In this document: one piece after another, positions 18,582-28,738 of the stretch | How the letters are laid out: each line of letters starts with the position of its first letter | Position numbering within the stretch: the first letter of the stretch is position 1 | Source: Draconibacterium mangrovi_A | GTDB taxonomy: Bacteria; Bacteroidota; Bacteroidia; Bacteroidales; Prolixibacteraceae | Reading direction: 5' to 3' | Length of the DNA: 64,000 nt | Assembly: GCF_037646455.1 (NCBI RefSeq) | Contig: NZ_JBBIXN010000001.1 | Span: 434,001 to 498,000 of the forward strand | Notes under the pieces: model-generated | The model's input: the letters and a program-made list of their open reading frames with translations, nothing else | Told to the model about the DNA's origin: nothing | The model's database searches: none | Made by a program: the position numbers and the translations under genes

Positions 18582-21500
18582 ATGAAAACCTTTAAAAGTA
18601 TTTTTTGTGCACTGGGATTTTTGGCATTTGCTGCCTTTGCAAATGCACAAAACGATTGGGAAAACTCAACAGTATTTGAAATAAATAAAGAAAAGGCACA
18701 CACTACCATGGTGCCGCTTGAATTAGGGGATGCAGTTTTGAATTTTGATAAAGAGTCAAGCCCGTTTGTGAAAATGCTGAACGGCAACTGGAAGTTTAAC
18801 TGGGCTCCAAAACCAGACGATCGTCCGGTTGATTTTTATAAACCGGATTATGATGTATCGGCTTGGAAAGAAATTCCTGTTCCGGCAAACTGGCAGTTAC
18901 ACGGCTACGGTATTCCAATTTATACCAATATTGTTTATCCCTTCAAAGTTGATCCGCCGCACATTCAGCACGACAATAATCCAGTTGGCTCTTACAGACG
19001 CACATTTACTATTCCTGAAACCTGGGAAGGAAAAGAAATTCTTCTTCATTTTGAAGGCATAAAAAGTGCTTTTTATTTATGGATTAACGGACAAAAGGTG
19101 GGATACAGCCAGGGCAGTATGACTCCTGCAGAATTCAATATTGGTTCATATTTAAAATCGGGTGAAAATATATTGGCAGTAGAGGTTTATCGCTGGAGCG
19201 ATGGAAGTTATTTGGAAGATCAGGATATGTGGCGTTTCAGCGGCATCTTCAGGGATGTTTACTTGTATGCTGTACCCAATAGTTACATCAGTGATTTTTA
19301 CATTACCGCCCATCTGGATGACCAATATCGAAATGCTGTATTGAAAATAGCGACGGATATAAAAAACAGTTCAGCGAATGAAGTTTCCAAATATGAATTG
19401 AACGCATATGTCTTCGAAAAAGGGGGGTCGATATCGGAGGCAAAGATTATTTTGAATGCTTCTGTTGAGGTAAAAAAAGGTGAGGACGTCACAATTGATT
19501 TGGAGAAAAAAGTGAAGGCTCCAAAACTGTGGTCGGCCGAAACACCAAACTTATATACATTGGTTTTGGAATTACATGATGAAGCCGGAGCGATTATTCA
19601 CCGGATTGGAACCAACTTCGGATTCAGGGAAGTAGAAATTCGCGGCGGAGAGTTCTTTGTCAATGGCAAATCCATTCTTTTAAAAGGAGTTAACAGACAC
19701 GAACACGATCCCGACCGGGGGCGTGCAATTACCCGCGAAAGCATGATAAAGGACATCGTATTGATGAAGCAAAATAATATCAATGCAGTACGTTGTTCAC
19801 ATTATCCCAATCAGCCGGTCTGGTATCAGCTTTGCGACGAATATGGCTTGTACTTGATTGATGAAGCGAATGTAGAATCACATGGGATTTCATATGGCAA
19901 AGACATACTCCCCGGCAGTGATCCGAACTGGACAGCCGCAGTGGTTACACGGGCCGAACGAATGGTTGAACGCGACAAAAACCATCCTTCTATCATTATA
20001 TGGTCGCTTGGCAACGAAGCCGGTCATGGCGATAATTTCTATAAAATGGCTGACAGGATCCGAGAACTGGACCCGACTCGTCCCATCCATTACCGGCAAA
20101 TGAATGAGGCAGCTGACATGGACAGCCAGACTTATCCCACACCCGACTGGATAATTAAAAGGGCACAGGAAAAGCCTAACCGGCCATTCCTGATGAACGA
20201 ATATGCACACGCTATGGGAAATTCGATGGGGAACTTACAGGAATACTGGGATGCCATAGAGAAATATCCTGCACTTATCGGTGGTTTTATCTGGGACTGG
20301 GTAGACCAGGGATTAAGGCATAAAACCGAGAATGGGATTGAGTTCTTTGCTTATGGTGGAGACTTTGGAGACAAACCAAACGACGATAATTTTTGTATCA
20401 ACGGATTGGTTTCACCCGACCGTGTACCCAATCCATCTTTATCACAGGTTAAAAAAGTATATCAGAACATTTCTGTAAAACTGATCGATCCTCAACAAGG
20501 TCAACTAGAAATTCACAACAAATACAATTTCCTGAATGCTTCTGAATTTGATGCAGCTTGGGAAATCATGGAAGACGGGAATGTGATTGAAACCGGCAAG
20601 TTAGACAATTTAGATATTGCCCCCGGAAAAACAATGCAAGTATCAATTCCTTTTAAACCGGATTTTGATCCAATAAAGGAATATTTTTTACAAGTTGAAT
20701 TTTCTCTGAAAGAAAAAAAATCGTGGGCTGAAAGCGGTTATGTTGTTGCCTGGGATCAGTTCAGTCTTCAAACTCCCCGACCAACAAATCTCCAGATAAT
20801 TTCTGAAAATGAAGAAATGACGCTTTCCGATGATGGAAATACAATTACGATAAAAGGAACTAATTTTCAAGCCTCCTTCTCAAGCGATAAAGGCGAACTT
20901 TCAGAGTTGAAGTACAATGAAAAGGAAATGCTGAATTCTCCTTTGGTTCCGAATTTTTGGCGGGTCCCGACGGATAATGATATGGGACATAATTTCCAAA
21001 TCACTTCCGGAGCATGGAGAACTGCTTCACATGACAGGTTTGTTGAAAAAGTTGAAACTAAAGAATATGAAGGAGACAGCGTTCAGATTAATGTAAGTGC
21101 AAAATTACCTGTATTTGCAATTCCGTATTATACAACTTACACCGTTTATAATTCAGGAGCAATCAAGGTCGAAAGCCGCATGAACATTGGAATGAAAGTT
21201 CCTGAACTACCCCGGTTTGGTATGCAATTTCAAATACCGAATGAATTCCGGCAGATGGAATGGTATGGCCGGGGGCCACAGGAAAGCTACCAGGACCGTA
21301 AAACAGGTGCAGCTTTTGGTATTTATTCTGGCAATGTGGATGACCAGATATTTCCCTATATCTATCCACAGGAAAATGGCAACAAAACCGATGTTCGCTG
21401 GGTGACCTTCTGCAACGAAAAAGGAGAAGGGATAAAAATAACAGGCTTGCCTAAAGTGGATATTTCTGCCTGGCCTTATACCATGGAAGAACTGGAAGCA

Positions 21501-21671
21501 GCTACCCACAACTATCAGTTGGAGAAAAAACCGTTTTATTCCATCCAGGTAGATTACAAACAACGGGGAGTCGGCGGAAATAACAGCTGGGGCCTGAAAC
21601 CTTTAGATAAGTATCGTTTGCTGGAGAATAGTTTTTCGTACTTTTTTTTGATTCAGCAAGCGACCAAATAG
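18582..21671 (+). CDS. Exported GH2 beta-galactosidase (LacZ type)
   Basis: The 1029-residue length matches LacZ-type enzymes. A signal peptide (FCALGFLAFAAFANAQ) sends it out of the cytoplasm. Domain order is a sugar-binding jelly roll (about 60-230), an immunoglobulin-like domain, a TIM barrel with acid/base Glu in WSLGNEAGHG near residue 479 and nucleophile Glu in MNEYAHAMGNS near 539, and a C-terminal beta-sandwich (NFWRVPTDNDMGHN, later EWYGRGPQESYQDRKTGA). It hydrolyses terminal beta-galactosides, probably in the periplasm, on glycans imported by outer-membrane transporters. It stands alone upstream of an AraC-type regulator, with a repeat copy between the two. Confidence 0.93.
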   Translation: MKTFKSIFCALGFLAFAAFANAQNDWENSTVFEINKEKAHTTMVPLELGDAVLNFDKESSPFVKMLNGNWKFNWAPKPDDRPVDFYKPDYDVSAWKEIPVPANWQLHGYGIPIYTNIVYPFKVDPPHIQHDNNPVGSYRRTFTIPETWEGKEILLHFEGIKSAFYLWINGQKVGYSQGSMTPAEFNIGSYLKSGENILAVEVYRWSDGSYLEDQDMWRFSGIFRDVYLYAVPNSYISDFYITAHLDDQYRNAVLKIATDIKNSSANEVSKYELNAYVFEKGGSISEAKIILNASVEVKKGEDVTIDLEKKVKAPKLWSAETPNLYTLVLELHDEAGAIIHRIGTNFGFREVEIRGGEFFVNGKSILLKGVNRHEHDPDRGRAITRESMIKDIVLMKQNNINAVRCSHYPNQPVWYQLCDEYGLYLIDEANVESHGISYGKDILPGSDPNWTAAVVTRAERMVERDKNHPSIIIWSLGNEAGHGDNFYKMADRIRELDPTRPIHYRQMNEAADMDSQTYPTPDWIIKRAQEKPNRPFLMNEYAHAMGNSMGNLQEYWDAIEKYPALIGGFIWDWVDQGLRHKTENGIEFFAYGGDFGDKPNDDNFCINGLVSPDRVPNPSLSQVKKVYQNISVKLIDPQQGQLEIHNKYNFLNASEFDAAWEIMEDGNVIETGKLDNLDIAPGKTMQVSIPFKPDFDPIKEYFLQVEFSLKEKKSWAESGYVVAWDQFSLQTPRPTNLQIISENEEMTLSDDGNTITIKGTNFQASFSSDKGELSELKYNEKEMLNSPLVPNFWRVPTDNDMGHNFQITSGAWRTASHDRFVEKVETKEYEGDSVQINVSAKLPVFAIPYYTTYTVYNSGAIKVESRMNIGMKVPELPRFGMQFQIPNEFRQMEWYGRGPQESYQDRKTGAAFGIYSGNVDDQIFPYIYPQENGNKTDVRWVTFCNEKGEGIKITGLPKVDISAWPYTMEELEAATHNYQLEKKPFYSIQVDYKQRGVGGNNSWGLKPLDKYRLLENSFSYFFLIQQATK

Positions 21672-21695
21672 AAACTTAAATGGGAGTAAATTATT

Positions 21696-21790
21696 CAAGG
21701 TACTTTTCAGAATAACAAGGTTTTCACAAAATTCAGGCATTAAAAAGGAGATCAAAATTGATCTCCTTTTTTAAGCTCCCCTGGCAGTCG
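21696..21790 (+). repeat. Dispersed cassette-boundary repeat, copy C (tail truncated)
   Basis: The left part CAAGGTACTTTTCAGAATAA and CAAGGTTTTCACAAAATTC matches copies E and I. A near-perfect stem AAAAAGGAGATCAA/TTGATCTCCTTTTTT and GCTCCCCTGGCAGTCGAAAG follow, but the TTGCAACCT tail is lost. The hairpin also terminates the beta-galactosidase gene. Confidence 0.85.
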
Positions 21791-21887
21791 AAAGTTTTAA
21801 ATTAATTATTGATTTGAGATTAGCTTCAAAGTTCATAACAAAATTGTTTTGTAACTTTATAAGTATCCCAAATCAAATTTTAAATTG

Positions 21888-24005
21888 ATGAGCTCGAAAT
21901 ACGATAACAATCAGTTTTTAAGAACTATCCATGAGATCATCGTTGACCATATTAAAGATGAAAAATTTGGCGTAACCGAGCTTGCCAACATATCAGGACT
22001 TAACAGAACCTTATTATACAAAAAGATCAAGAAATATACTGGAAAATCAGTTAGCCAGTTTATCATAGAAGTTAGGTTGAATATTGCAAAAGAACTACTT
22101 CAAGATCAGTCAAAGAATGTTTCAGAAGTTGCTTATGATGTTGGATTTAACAGTCCTTCTTATTTTAATACCTGCTATAAAAAACGTTTTGGAGTTTCGC
22201 CGGGAGAAGTACAGAAGAACTTATTGAAGAAAGAAGAAGCAGACATAACAGATACGGACAAGAAGCCATTTTTAAAATCAACGTTTTTAGTTCCAGCAAT
22301 AATAATAGCTATATTATTTATTGGCTATATTATTATTTCATCAGCAACTACTAGACAGCTATCTATTGCTGTTTTGCCTCCTAATGATATCAGTCAGGAT
22401 GGAAACGAATGCATTATCCTTGAAGGATTTAGAGAAGAGATTCAAAATAAATTGATTGCCGTTGATGAAATAAGAATTGTTCCATTGATATCCACTAATG
22501 CTTTTAGAAATTCGGATAAATCAATTGCAGAAATTGGTAAAGAATTAAATACGGATTTTTTTGTAACAATATCTGGTCAATCAAATAAAGATGCAACAGT
22601 CTTGAGAATCCACCTGATAAACAGTAAAAAAGACGCTGACATTTGGTCAAAGACAATAAATATAAAAAACGAAAACAAGGCATTATTTCAGGTTCAGCAA
22701 GAAGCAGCACTCAATCTGATTGAGGAACTTGATATTGCTTTGTCAGGTAGGGAGAAAAAAGAGATAATAAAACAACCCACAGAAAATAGATTAGCCTACT
22801 ATTATTACCAATTAGGATTAAAACATATGGCTAATTGGCAAACAACAGATAATCCCGAACATTATCTTGAAGCAAAAAGATTCTTCGAGTTAGCTGTGAG
22901 CAGTGATACAACCTTTGCCGACGCATATGCAAAATTAGGAAGTATTTACATAAATGAATTGTCGGGCACGGCAGCATTTAAAGCCTTGTCATATTTTGAT
23001 TATGAAAATTACCTTGACAGTGGAATGTTGATGCTGAATAAAGCAGTACAATATCACATCAGAGACATTGATGAAGTACTTTATCAAAAAATACGCTATC
23101 ATCAGTTTTATGGGCATTACGAAACAGCAATAACACAATTCAACCAGTTATGGAAGAACAAGACAAAAAACCACACTTATTATTTCCAACTTGCCGAATT
23201 ATATTATTTCCAGTTCAGTTATTACAAAGCTCTCAAAAACTACTTTGCATATTTTGACAAAAAACCAACTGATCACACGATTAAGCCTTCGACATTAACA
23301 AAGGTAATGCACTGCCTGATACAGACAGGATTTCCGGAGGAGGCAACAGAATATGCAAAAATCATTGCGGAAACTAGTCTGGACTCCCTTTACCTAACAA
23401 AGACAATGGCTTATATCCAATATTGTAATGGTAACTTTCGAGAAGCGGAGGAACTATATAGTTCACTCTGCAAAAACTATCTTAATTCATTCACTTTTTA
23501 TGAAAATCTTCGAACTTGTAAACTATTTCTTGGTAAATTAAATGAAGCCTACCAAATGTTTCCTAAATACAACGAGTTATCACTTCAATATTTTAAACAG
23601 AAATTTCCTGACGTCATCAGTGCCTATCTTTACCAAAAATTTGGTGATACCGAAAAAGCTAAATGGGAATACAATAAAATAATTGAAATGCTGAAAATGG
23701 ATATGGATATTTCAAAAAATCCATTCCACCAGAATAAATTTGGCTATATCACCATTTCTGAATGCTATGCCTTAAGAGGTGACAACGATATGGCAATAAA
23801 CCATTTAAAGGTTTATGCCAAACAAGATTGTCATTTAAAATACTGGCTTGTCCAAATAAAGCACGCGCCACATTTTAAAAAACTATACTCGAATGAGAAA
23901 TTTATAAATACTGTTGAAGCTATTGAAATCAAATTTCAAAAAGATCATAAAAAAGTAAGAAAACTTCTTCAAAGAAATAGAAACAACTCCCCAATAATAA
24001 TTTAA
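21888..24005 (+). CDS. AraC-type HTH, membrane-anchored TolB/TPR regulator
   Basis: The start is taken at ATG 21888, one codon after an alternative TTG. Residues of about 10-110 form an AraC-family double helix-turn-helix (DVGFNSPSYFNTCYKKRFGV is the second recognition region). A single membrane helix follows at about 130-150 (FLVPAIIIAILFIGYIII). Residues of about 155-280 resemble the TolB-N/FlgO-like domain found in such regulators (LSIAVLPPNDIS, IGKELNTDFFVTISG). From about 295 on there are tetratricopeptide-like repeats. The layout resembles cytoplasmic DNA-binding/periplasmic-sensor regulators of Bacteroidota. It may control the beta-galactosidase gene upstream, but a repeat copy lies between, so this is only a guess. 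Confidence 0.8.
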   Translation: MSSKYDNNQFLRTIHEIIVDHIKDEKFGVTELANISGLNRTLLYKKIKKYTGKSVSQFIIEVRLNIAKELLQDQSKNVSEVAYDVGFNSPSYFNTCYKKRFGVSPGEVQKNLLKKEEADITDTDKKPFLKSTFLVPAIIIAILFIGYIIISSATTRQLSIAVLPPNDISQDGNECIILEGFREEIQNKLIAVDEIRIVPLISTNAFRNSDKSIAEIGKELNTDFFVTISGQSNKDATVLRIHLINSKKDADIWSKTINIKNENKALFQVQQEAALNLIEELDIALSGREKKEIIKQPTENRLAYYYYQLGLKHMANWQTTDNPEHYLEAKRFFELAVSSDTTFADAYAKLGSIYINELSGTAAFKALSYFDYENYLDSGMLMLNKAVQYHIRDIDEVLYQKIRYHQFYGHYETAITQFNQLWKNKTKNHTYYFQLAELYYFQFSYYKALKNYFAYFDKKPTDHTIKPSTLTKVMHCLIQTGFPEEATEYAKIIAETSLDSLYLTKTMAYIQYCNGNFREAEELYSSLCKNYLNSFTFYENLRTCKLFLGKLNEAYQMFPKYNELSLQYFKQKFPDVISAYLYQKFGDTEKAKWEYNKIIEMLKMDMDISKNPFHQNKFGYITISECYALRGDNDMAINHLKVYAKQDCHLKYWLVQIKHAPHFKKLYSNEKFINTVEAIEIKFQKDHKKVRKLLQRNRNNSPIII

Positions 24006-24151
24006 TATGACCAATAGTGATTTTCTCAAAAACTCTATTTTACTATTTTAGGCAACATGTATTAAAGAAATGGCAACATTTTATATTATTCCCATATTCG
24101 ATAATTCACGAAATTGTTTCTATAATAATTGTCAAACTTAAATCGTGAATT

Positions 24152-24592
24152 ATGAAAAATCTTATTGTATTGTTTTTAATGGTATGTGCTTTTCATTCCT
24201 ATTCGCAAACTGAAGTGTCGCGTGAAATCATACCTACTGATCTTTTAGGAGAAATTTTCGTAGAATGTGACGGAACAATAGACCACCTTATTCCTTCAGA
24301 AGCATTCGAATATGAGTACCATATTGTCGAGCACTTTGATATGAAAATGGATAATATACTGGGGATAAAATGGTCAAAGAATCAAGGACACAACACATAT
24401 GTAAGTGCAATTACAGGGGAATTATTTGAAACCCATGAGATTAATAGTGGAGATCTAACCAAAGGTATTTGGAGAGGTAAACTATTATTTAAAGGCAATA
24501 AGGGGAGCAAATACTATGTAACCATGATTCTGGAATGGACAGATCCACTTGCCTGGCCCACACTTCTTGAGCTTGATGTTAAATGTCACTAA
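24152..24592 (+). CDS. Small exported protein of unknown function
   Basis: This 146-residue protein has a signal peptide (LIVLFLMVCAFHSYSQ). The mature part is acidic, with beta-type segments (LLGEIFVECDGT, KYYVTMILEWTDP). Two cysteines lie at the ends of the mature domain (VECDG and DVKCH), which could form a disulfide. No family is recognised. It lies 146 bases downstream of the AraC-type regulator and before a repeat copy. Confidence 0.6.
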   Translation: MKNLIVLFLMVCAFHSYSQTEVSREIIPTDLLGEIFVECDGTIDHLIPSEAFEYEYHIVEHFDMKMDNILGIKWSKNQGHNTYVSAITGELFETHEINSGDLTKGIWRGKLLFKGNKGSKYYVTMILEWTDPLAWPTLLELDVKCH

Positions 24593-24624
24593 AACGAATC
24601 TCCTCAAAGTAACCCCGGAAAACG

Positions 24625-24730
24625 AAAAAAGGTCGTCAATATTGACGACCTTTTTTTGGGTGCTCCCCTGACAGTCGGAAGTTGCAACCTAATTTGTAAA
24701 ATATTGGGGTGAATTACTACCTTTTTAAGT
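24625..24730 (+). repeat. Dispersed cassette-boundary repeat, copy D
   Basis: A perfect stem AAAAAAGGTCGTCA/TGACGACCTTTTTT is followed by TGCTCCCCTGACAGTCGGAA, GTTGCAACCTAATTTGTAAA and ATTGGGGTGAATTACTACC. This copy is nearly complete. Its hairpin also serves as terminator for the exported protein gene. Confidence 0.9.
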
Positions 24731-24802
24731 CAATAATATTAAATAACTCACACTTATTTTTCAGACATATATCGGACATTGAGTTCATATATCGGACATT
24801 TA

Positions 24803-26123
24803 TCAGACATTCAGAGTGTAAAAGGTTCCTTTCTTTTCTCCTTCTTTTTTCAATATTTTCAGTTCAACGAGTTTTTCGAAGTCCCTGAAAGCCGTTTTTT
24901 CAGAAACCTCAAACATTTTGCGATAATCACTATTTGTAATTGAACCTTTACCCTTTACAAATAAAACAACCTTAATTTGTCTTTCACTTAATCCCCTATC
25001 TTTCAAATGTCTTTCAGAATAAATATTCTTAAAGATGGTAACACTAATTCCACCTGAATTTACTTCAATATCAGGTTCCGGTAGACCAGCCTTTTTGCAT
25101 TCATCAACAATTTTCAAAGTACCACGTCCCCATGCTTCTATCAATCCACCTTTAAAGAAGGCACTGGCTAAAATCGGGTTATGTGGTCTTGATGAATGTT
25201 TCTTTTTCAAATCTTCAACTGTCATATCATCTGGCAACCGTCCTTCATTCCAAACAATTAACTTATCATCGTAGACACTAATTTGAATTGGAGCTCCCAT
25301 ATAGTCACGATGAACAATTGCATTTAGTATCGTTTCTCGAATTGCTTCATAGGGATATTCCCAACCTTCAATTCTTTGAAGACCTTCATACGAAATTGGT
25401 GAAACAAAAAACTTTCTATCTAAAACTTCAAGTGTTTTGTCTGCCAGTTGAAAAGGCATTACTTTCAACTATCTCCTGATATTTAAGGTCAGAATCAGAT
25501 TCACCAAATCGCCCAATCTTCACATAAGCATTAATAAAGAATCTTTCAGGAGTTTTTCCAAATAGAAGAATAGCTGCACGTTTAAGATTTTCATTCTCAA
25601 ATAAAAGTAAGTTCGTCAGAATTGGTTCAATGTCATTTTCGTTTTCAATAAACGGTAACCTTTTACTTTTGGTTGCTCCCTTTTTAAAAACTTCAATTGC
25701 ATTTGGGTCAATGTCTGAAAGGCTTGCTCTAGGTTCAATCACATCATCCCATGTTTTTCCGGCTTTCTTTAAAAGAAATTCATTCAATGCATTTCCTCTC
25801 AGTTCCTGCTTTGTACTTCCACTCCTGTAATGATATTTACCTTGATAAGAAATAGGAACATCGTAAGGCTTTACATCAATTTCAATATGACGTTTTCCAT
25901 CCTCATCATGTAAATTAACATCACAGATGATTCCAAGCAGTGTTTGAATTTTATTAGGAATGTCATCCATCAATCGTTTGTAATTTTCAACACCGGTTAT
26001 TTCACCTTTGTCGTTTTTACCAATAAAAATTTTACCGCCCTTTGCATTGGCAAATCCAGAAATCCACTTCAGGTATTCATCCCGCCATGATTCTTTCCAT
26101 TCGATATTTTGATTTTCGGACAT
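24803..26123 (-). pseudogene. AlbA_2/RecG-like ATP-binding transcriptional-regulator-type protein, frameshifted
   Basis: Two overlapping frames (25428-26123 and 24803-25468) together give one standard protein. The first part has the AlbA_2 (schlafen-type) domain, with NIEWKESWRDEYLKWISGFA and KGGKIFIGKNDKGEITGV. The second has the typical continuation (YEAIRETILNAIVHRDY, LIEAWGRGTLKIVDECKKAG) and a C-terminal winged helix (SERQIKVVLFVKGKGSITNS). Removing one T from the TTTT run at 25451-25454 joins the frames as ESNAFQLADKTLEV. Proteins of this family bind nucleic acid or act as regulators. The indel may be a sequencing error, a true mutation or phase variation. It lies 34 bases downstream of the TOTE-type helicase on the same strand, so the two are probably one unit. 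Confidence 0.8.
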
Positions 26124-26157
26124 TTTATTTCATTAGTTTTTTGTAATACCTGTTACG

Positions 26158-28260
26158 TTATTTAAACATTTTTTCAAAATAATCAATTTTCGAATCTCTG
26201 TAATCAAAAATTACAGGTGGTTTTTCCGAGCGTTGAATTCTTCCAATGTATTGAATCAGCTTTCCCTTAAATGCAAACGGATATGCGATGAACAAACACT
26301 CCAAATTGTTGATGTCTATTCCTTCGCCAAAATATTGTCCTGTTGAAATGACAATCTTATAATGACCTTGCTTTATTTGTTCTATTTTACTTTTTCTTGA
26401 ACCAGCAGGATCATCTCCATGAATAGTTATTGTTTCAAATTTATCTTTTAAATACAGATGCAATAACTCAACATGAGCTTTCCTCTCTGACAAGATTAGT
26501 ATTGATTTAAAACGTTCAGCATTTGTCTCAATATCGCCTAGAATTAAGGAGTTTCTGTTAGTATCGTGAATTAATATATTCGAAATTGTTTCATAATTAT
26601 CTATTTTATAATCAAAAGGCGCATAAAGTCCGGTCTCAGTTATATTAATTTCCGTTTGAATGTTTTTTTGTTTAAGATATTCATGCTGATCTAGCCGGTG
26701 TATAATATTTCCGATAAAGACAAAGATTAATTTCTGGTCGTTATTTTTCCTCTGAGGCGTTGCAGTAAGACCATACAAGTAATAAGCATTAAATTTTACT
26801 ATTGCTTCCCGAAATGATTTAGCTGGAATGTGATGACATTCATCTATAATGATTGTACCGAACTCGTTTGAAATATCCTCATAATCTTCTCTTCGAGCCA
26901 GAGATTGTATCATAGCTACCGTTATCTGTTTCCCAATTTTATTTTTTTGATTACCAATTTGACCAATCTCTTTCTTGGGAATTTTCAAGAAACTTTGAAT
27001 TCGTTCTATCCATTGATCAAACAACTGTTTACGATGGACTAATATTAATGCAGGCTGCTTTTTATTAGCTATAATTTCTAATCCGACAACTGTTTTTCCC
27101 GTACCGGGAGGAGACACAATAACTCCAAAGTCCTTATCCCTGACTTTATCCAAAACCATCTTTTGGTAAGGTTGCAAACTGATATCGGATTTAAATTCGA
27201 TAGACTCCTTTTTAATCCTTTTATCGATAATTTTAAATGGAATATTTTCGGTTTTACAAAAATGTATCAACGATGCAGTAAAACCACGAGGAATCATAAC
27301 TTCTATTTCTGATTCTTCAATCAGATTGAAGAATTTTTCAGTATTGAAAGTACTTTTCCCCAGATTCTTTTTTGCCAAATAGTCCGAGTTATAGAAATTC
27401 AGTTGTTCTCTTAAAAAGTGAATGAGTTTCCGATTCAGTTGAACCCTTTTGAGATAAATCTGATTTTGAATTATTATCTCCAATTCAGGAATACTGTCAA
27501 TATTAAAAGACCCCAGAATATCGGCTGGTGCCATATTAAATAATTCTTTATAAAGGTCCTTCAATCTTACTTTTGTAGCCTTTTTAACCCTTGAAAGAAA
27601 GTCCCATTGATTTTTGTATGGTTCAAATGAATTTGGATCTAAAAAACATGAATTCTCATGTTTAATGCTCGTTCCATTTATTGGCAGAGCAATGAGATTC
27701 CCAATTCCTTTACCAGAATGAAAATCCTGATTCGGAAATAACCGGTCAAAACTAGGTTCTTTTTCAAAGTGTGAAATTATTCCCGCATTTCTAAGCATTT
27801 CAAACATTATTTTCCTACTTTGTTCAGCTGGAAATGCCTCTTCAAAAAATATCCAGAGATGTCCACCATTTCCTGAACGTGATTTTTCAATATAACTTGG
27901 TAAATTGAGATCTGAACAAGTTTTGTGAAGTCGAAGAATGATTTCTTTCCAATTTGCTTTATCAAAATCCACCGCAATAAAAAACGAAGTATTATCTTCC
28001 AATAGAGGATAAATACCACACGTTTCTTTTCCCGATAAATGATTTTCAATAGCTAAATCGTCAAATGGTAAATATTCTTTATCCTTAAAATCTTTAAATG
28101 TGCCACCTTGAGCTTTATGTTTTTGGTAGTTTGACCAATCAACTTTGTAAGCAGGCATATAACCACTTTTGCCATCTTTCTCCCACCTAACCGCATATAA
28201 ATCATTTCTGCCTCGAAAGTGAGTTTTAAAAAGTTCTATGTATTGCCTTTCAACCGACAT
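26158..28260 (-). CDS. TOTE-type archaeo-eukaryotic primase/superfamily II helicase fusion
   Basis: This 700-residue protein combines two modules. Residues of about 1-240 look like an archaeo-eukaryotic primase domain of the TOTE conflict kind: an acidic pair in FFIAVDFDK near residue 92 and SRSGNGGHLWIFF near 125, the catalytic pattern of these primases. Residues of about 360-700 are a superfamily II helicase with Walker A SPPGTGKTVVG (near 380), the DECHH box (near 468), GLTATPQRKN, and a C-terminal motif VI region (QYIGRIQRSEK). TOTE-type fusions occur in mobile conflict elements and phages, where they are thought to act on DNA of invaders. The companion AlbA-domain gene and the flanking repeat copies D and E fit a mobile cassette. 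Confidence 0.85.
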   Translation of the reverse strand: MSVERQYIELFKTHFRGRNDLYAVRWEKDGKSGYMPAYKVDWSNYQKHKAQGGTFKDFKDKEYLPFDDLAIENHLSGKETCGIYPLLEDNTSFFIAVDFDKANWKEIILRLHKTCSDLNLPSYIEKSRSGNGGHLWIFFEEAFPAEQSRKIMFEMLRNAGIISHFEKEPSFDRLFPNQDFHSGKGIGNLIALPINGTSIKHENSCFLDPNSFEPYKNQWDFLSRVKKATKVRLKDLYKELFNMAPADILGSFNIDSIPELEIIIQNQIYLKRVQLNRKLIHFLREQLNFYNSDYLAKKNLGKSTFNTEKFFNLIEESEIEVMIPRGFTASLIHFCKTENIPFKIIDKRIKKESIEFKSDISLQPYQKMVLDKVRDKDFGVIVSPPGTGKTVVGLEIIANKKQPALILVHRKQLFDQWIERIQSFLKIPKKEIGQIGNQKNKIGKQITVAMIQSLARREDYEDISNEFGTIIIDECHHIPAKSFREAIVKFNAYYLYGLTATPQRKNNDQKLIFVFIGNIIHRLDQHEYLKQKNIQTEINITETGLYAPFDYKIDNYETISNILIHDTNRNSLILGDIETNAERFKSILILSERKAHVELLHLYLKDKFETITIHGDDPAGSRKSKIEQIKQGHYKIVISTGQYFGEGIDINNLECLFIAYPFAFKGKLIQYIGRIQRSEKPPVIFDYRDSKIDYFEKMFK

Positions 28261-28442
28261 ATTACAAATATACTTTTTGCAACTGTCATAATTAAATCGC
28301 CCGTAACAGAATCATTATTCAATTTCAAAATTCATGGATAAACACCCCAACAGGACATGCAACTAATTCAAATCTTTATACAACAGTCAATTAGAAACAA
28401 AAAGAAATAAAATTGTAAGAAAAATAGTGAATTTGAATATAA

Positions 28443-28585
28443 AGTTGCAACCTACGAATTCACCTTACCGATACAGGTACTTCTCAATGTCAGCAAGGTT
28501 TTCAAAAATTCGGGCACAAAAAAAGAGGTCGCGTATGACCTCTTGTCCTGTGTGGCTCCCCTGACAGTTGGAAGTTGCAACCTGA
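28443..28585 (+). repeat. Dispersed cassette-boundary repeat, copy E (full length, with left arm)
   Basis: The left arm starts AGTTGCAACCTACGAATTCA and continues to GGTACTTCTCAATGTCAGCA and GGTTTTCAAAAATTCGGG. The hairpin AAGAGGTC/GACCTCTT (28523-28544) follows, then GGCTCCCCTGACAGTTGGAA and GTTGCAACCTGACTT. The element is thus bounded by direct AGTTGCAACCT copies. No plus-strand gene runs into it, because the gene to its left is on the minus strand, so it is not simply a terminator. Confidence 0.9.
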
Positions 28586-28738
28586 CTTATTGCGATAACG
28601 TACAATTATTTCAAGAATGATCAGAGAATTAAAAGTCTATGGCATGAAAAAATAATTAAATTGATGGAATAGGTTTATTCCTGAATTAAGTGTAAGCGGT
28701 AAGCGAAAGAAAGCATAGAAATTTAAAATTTGATTTGT

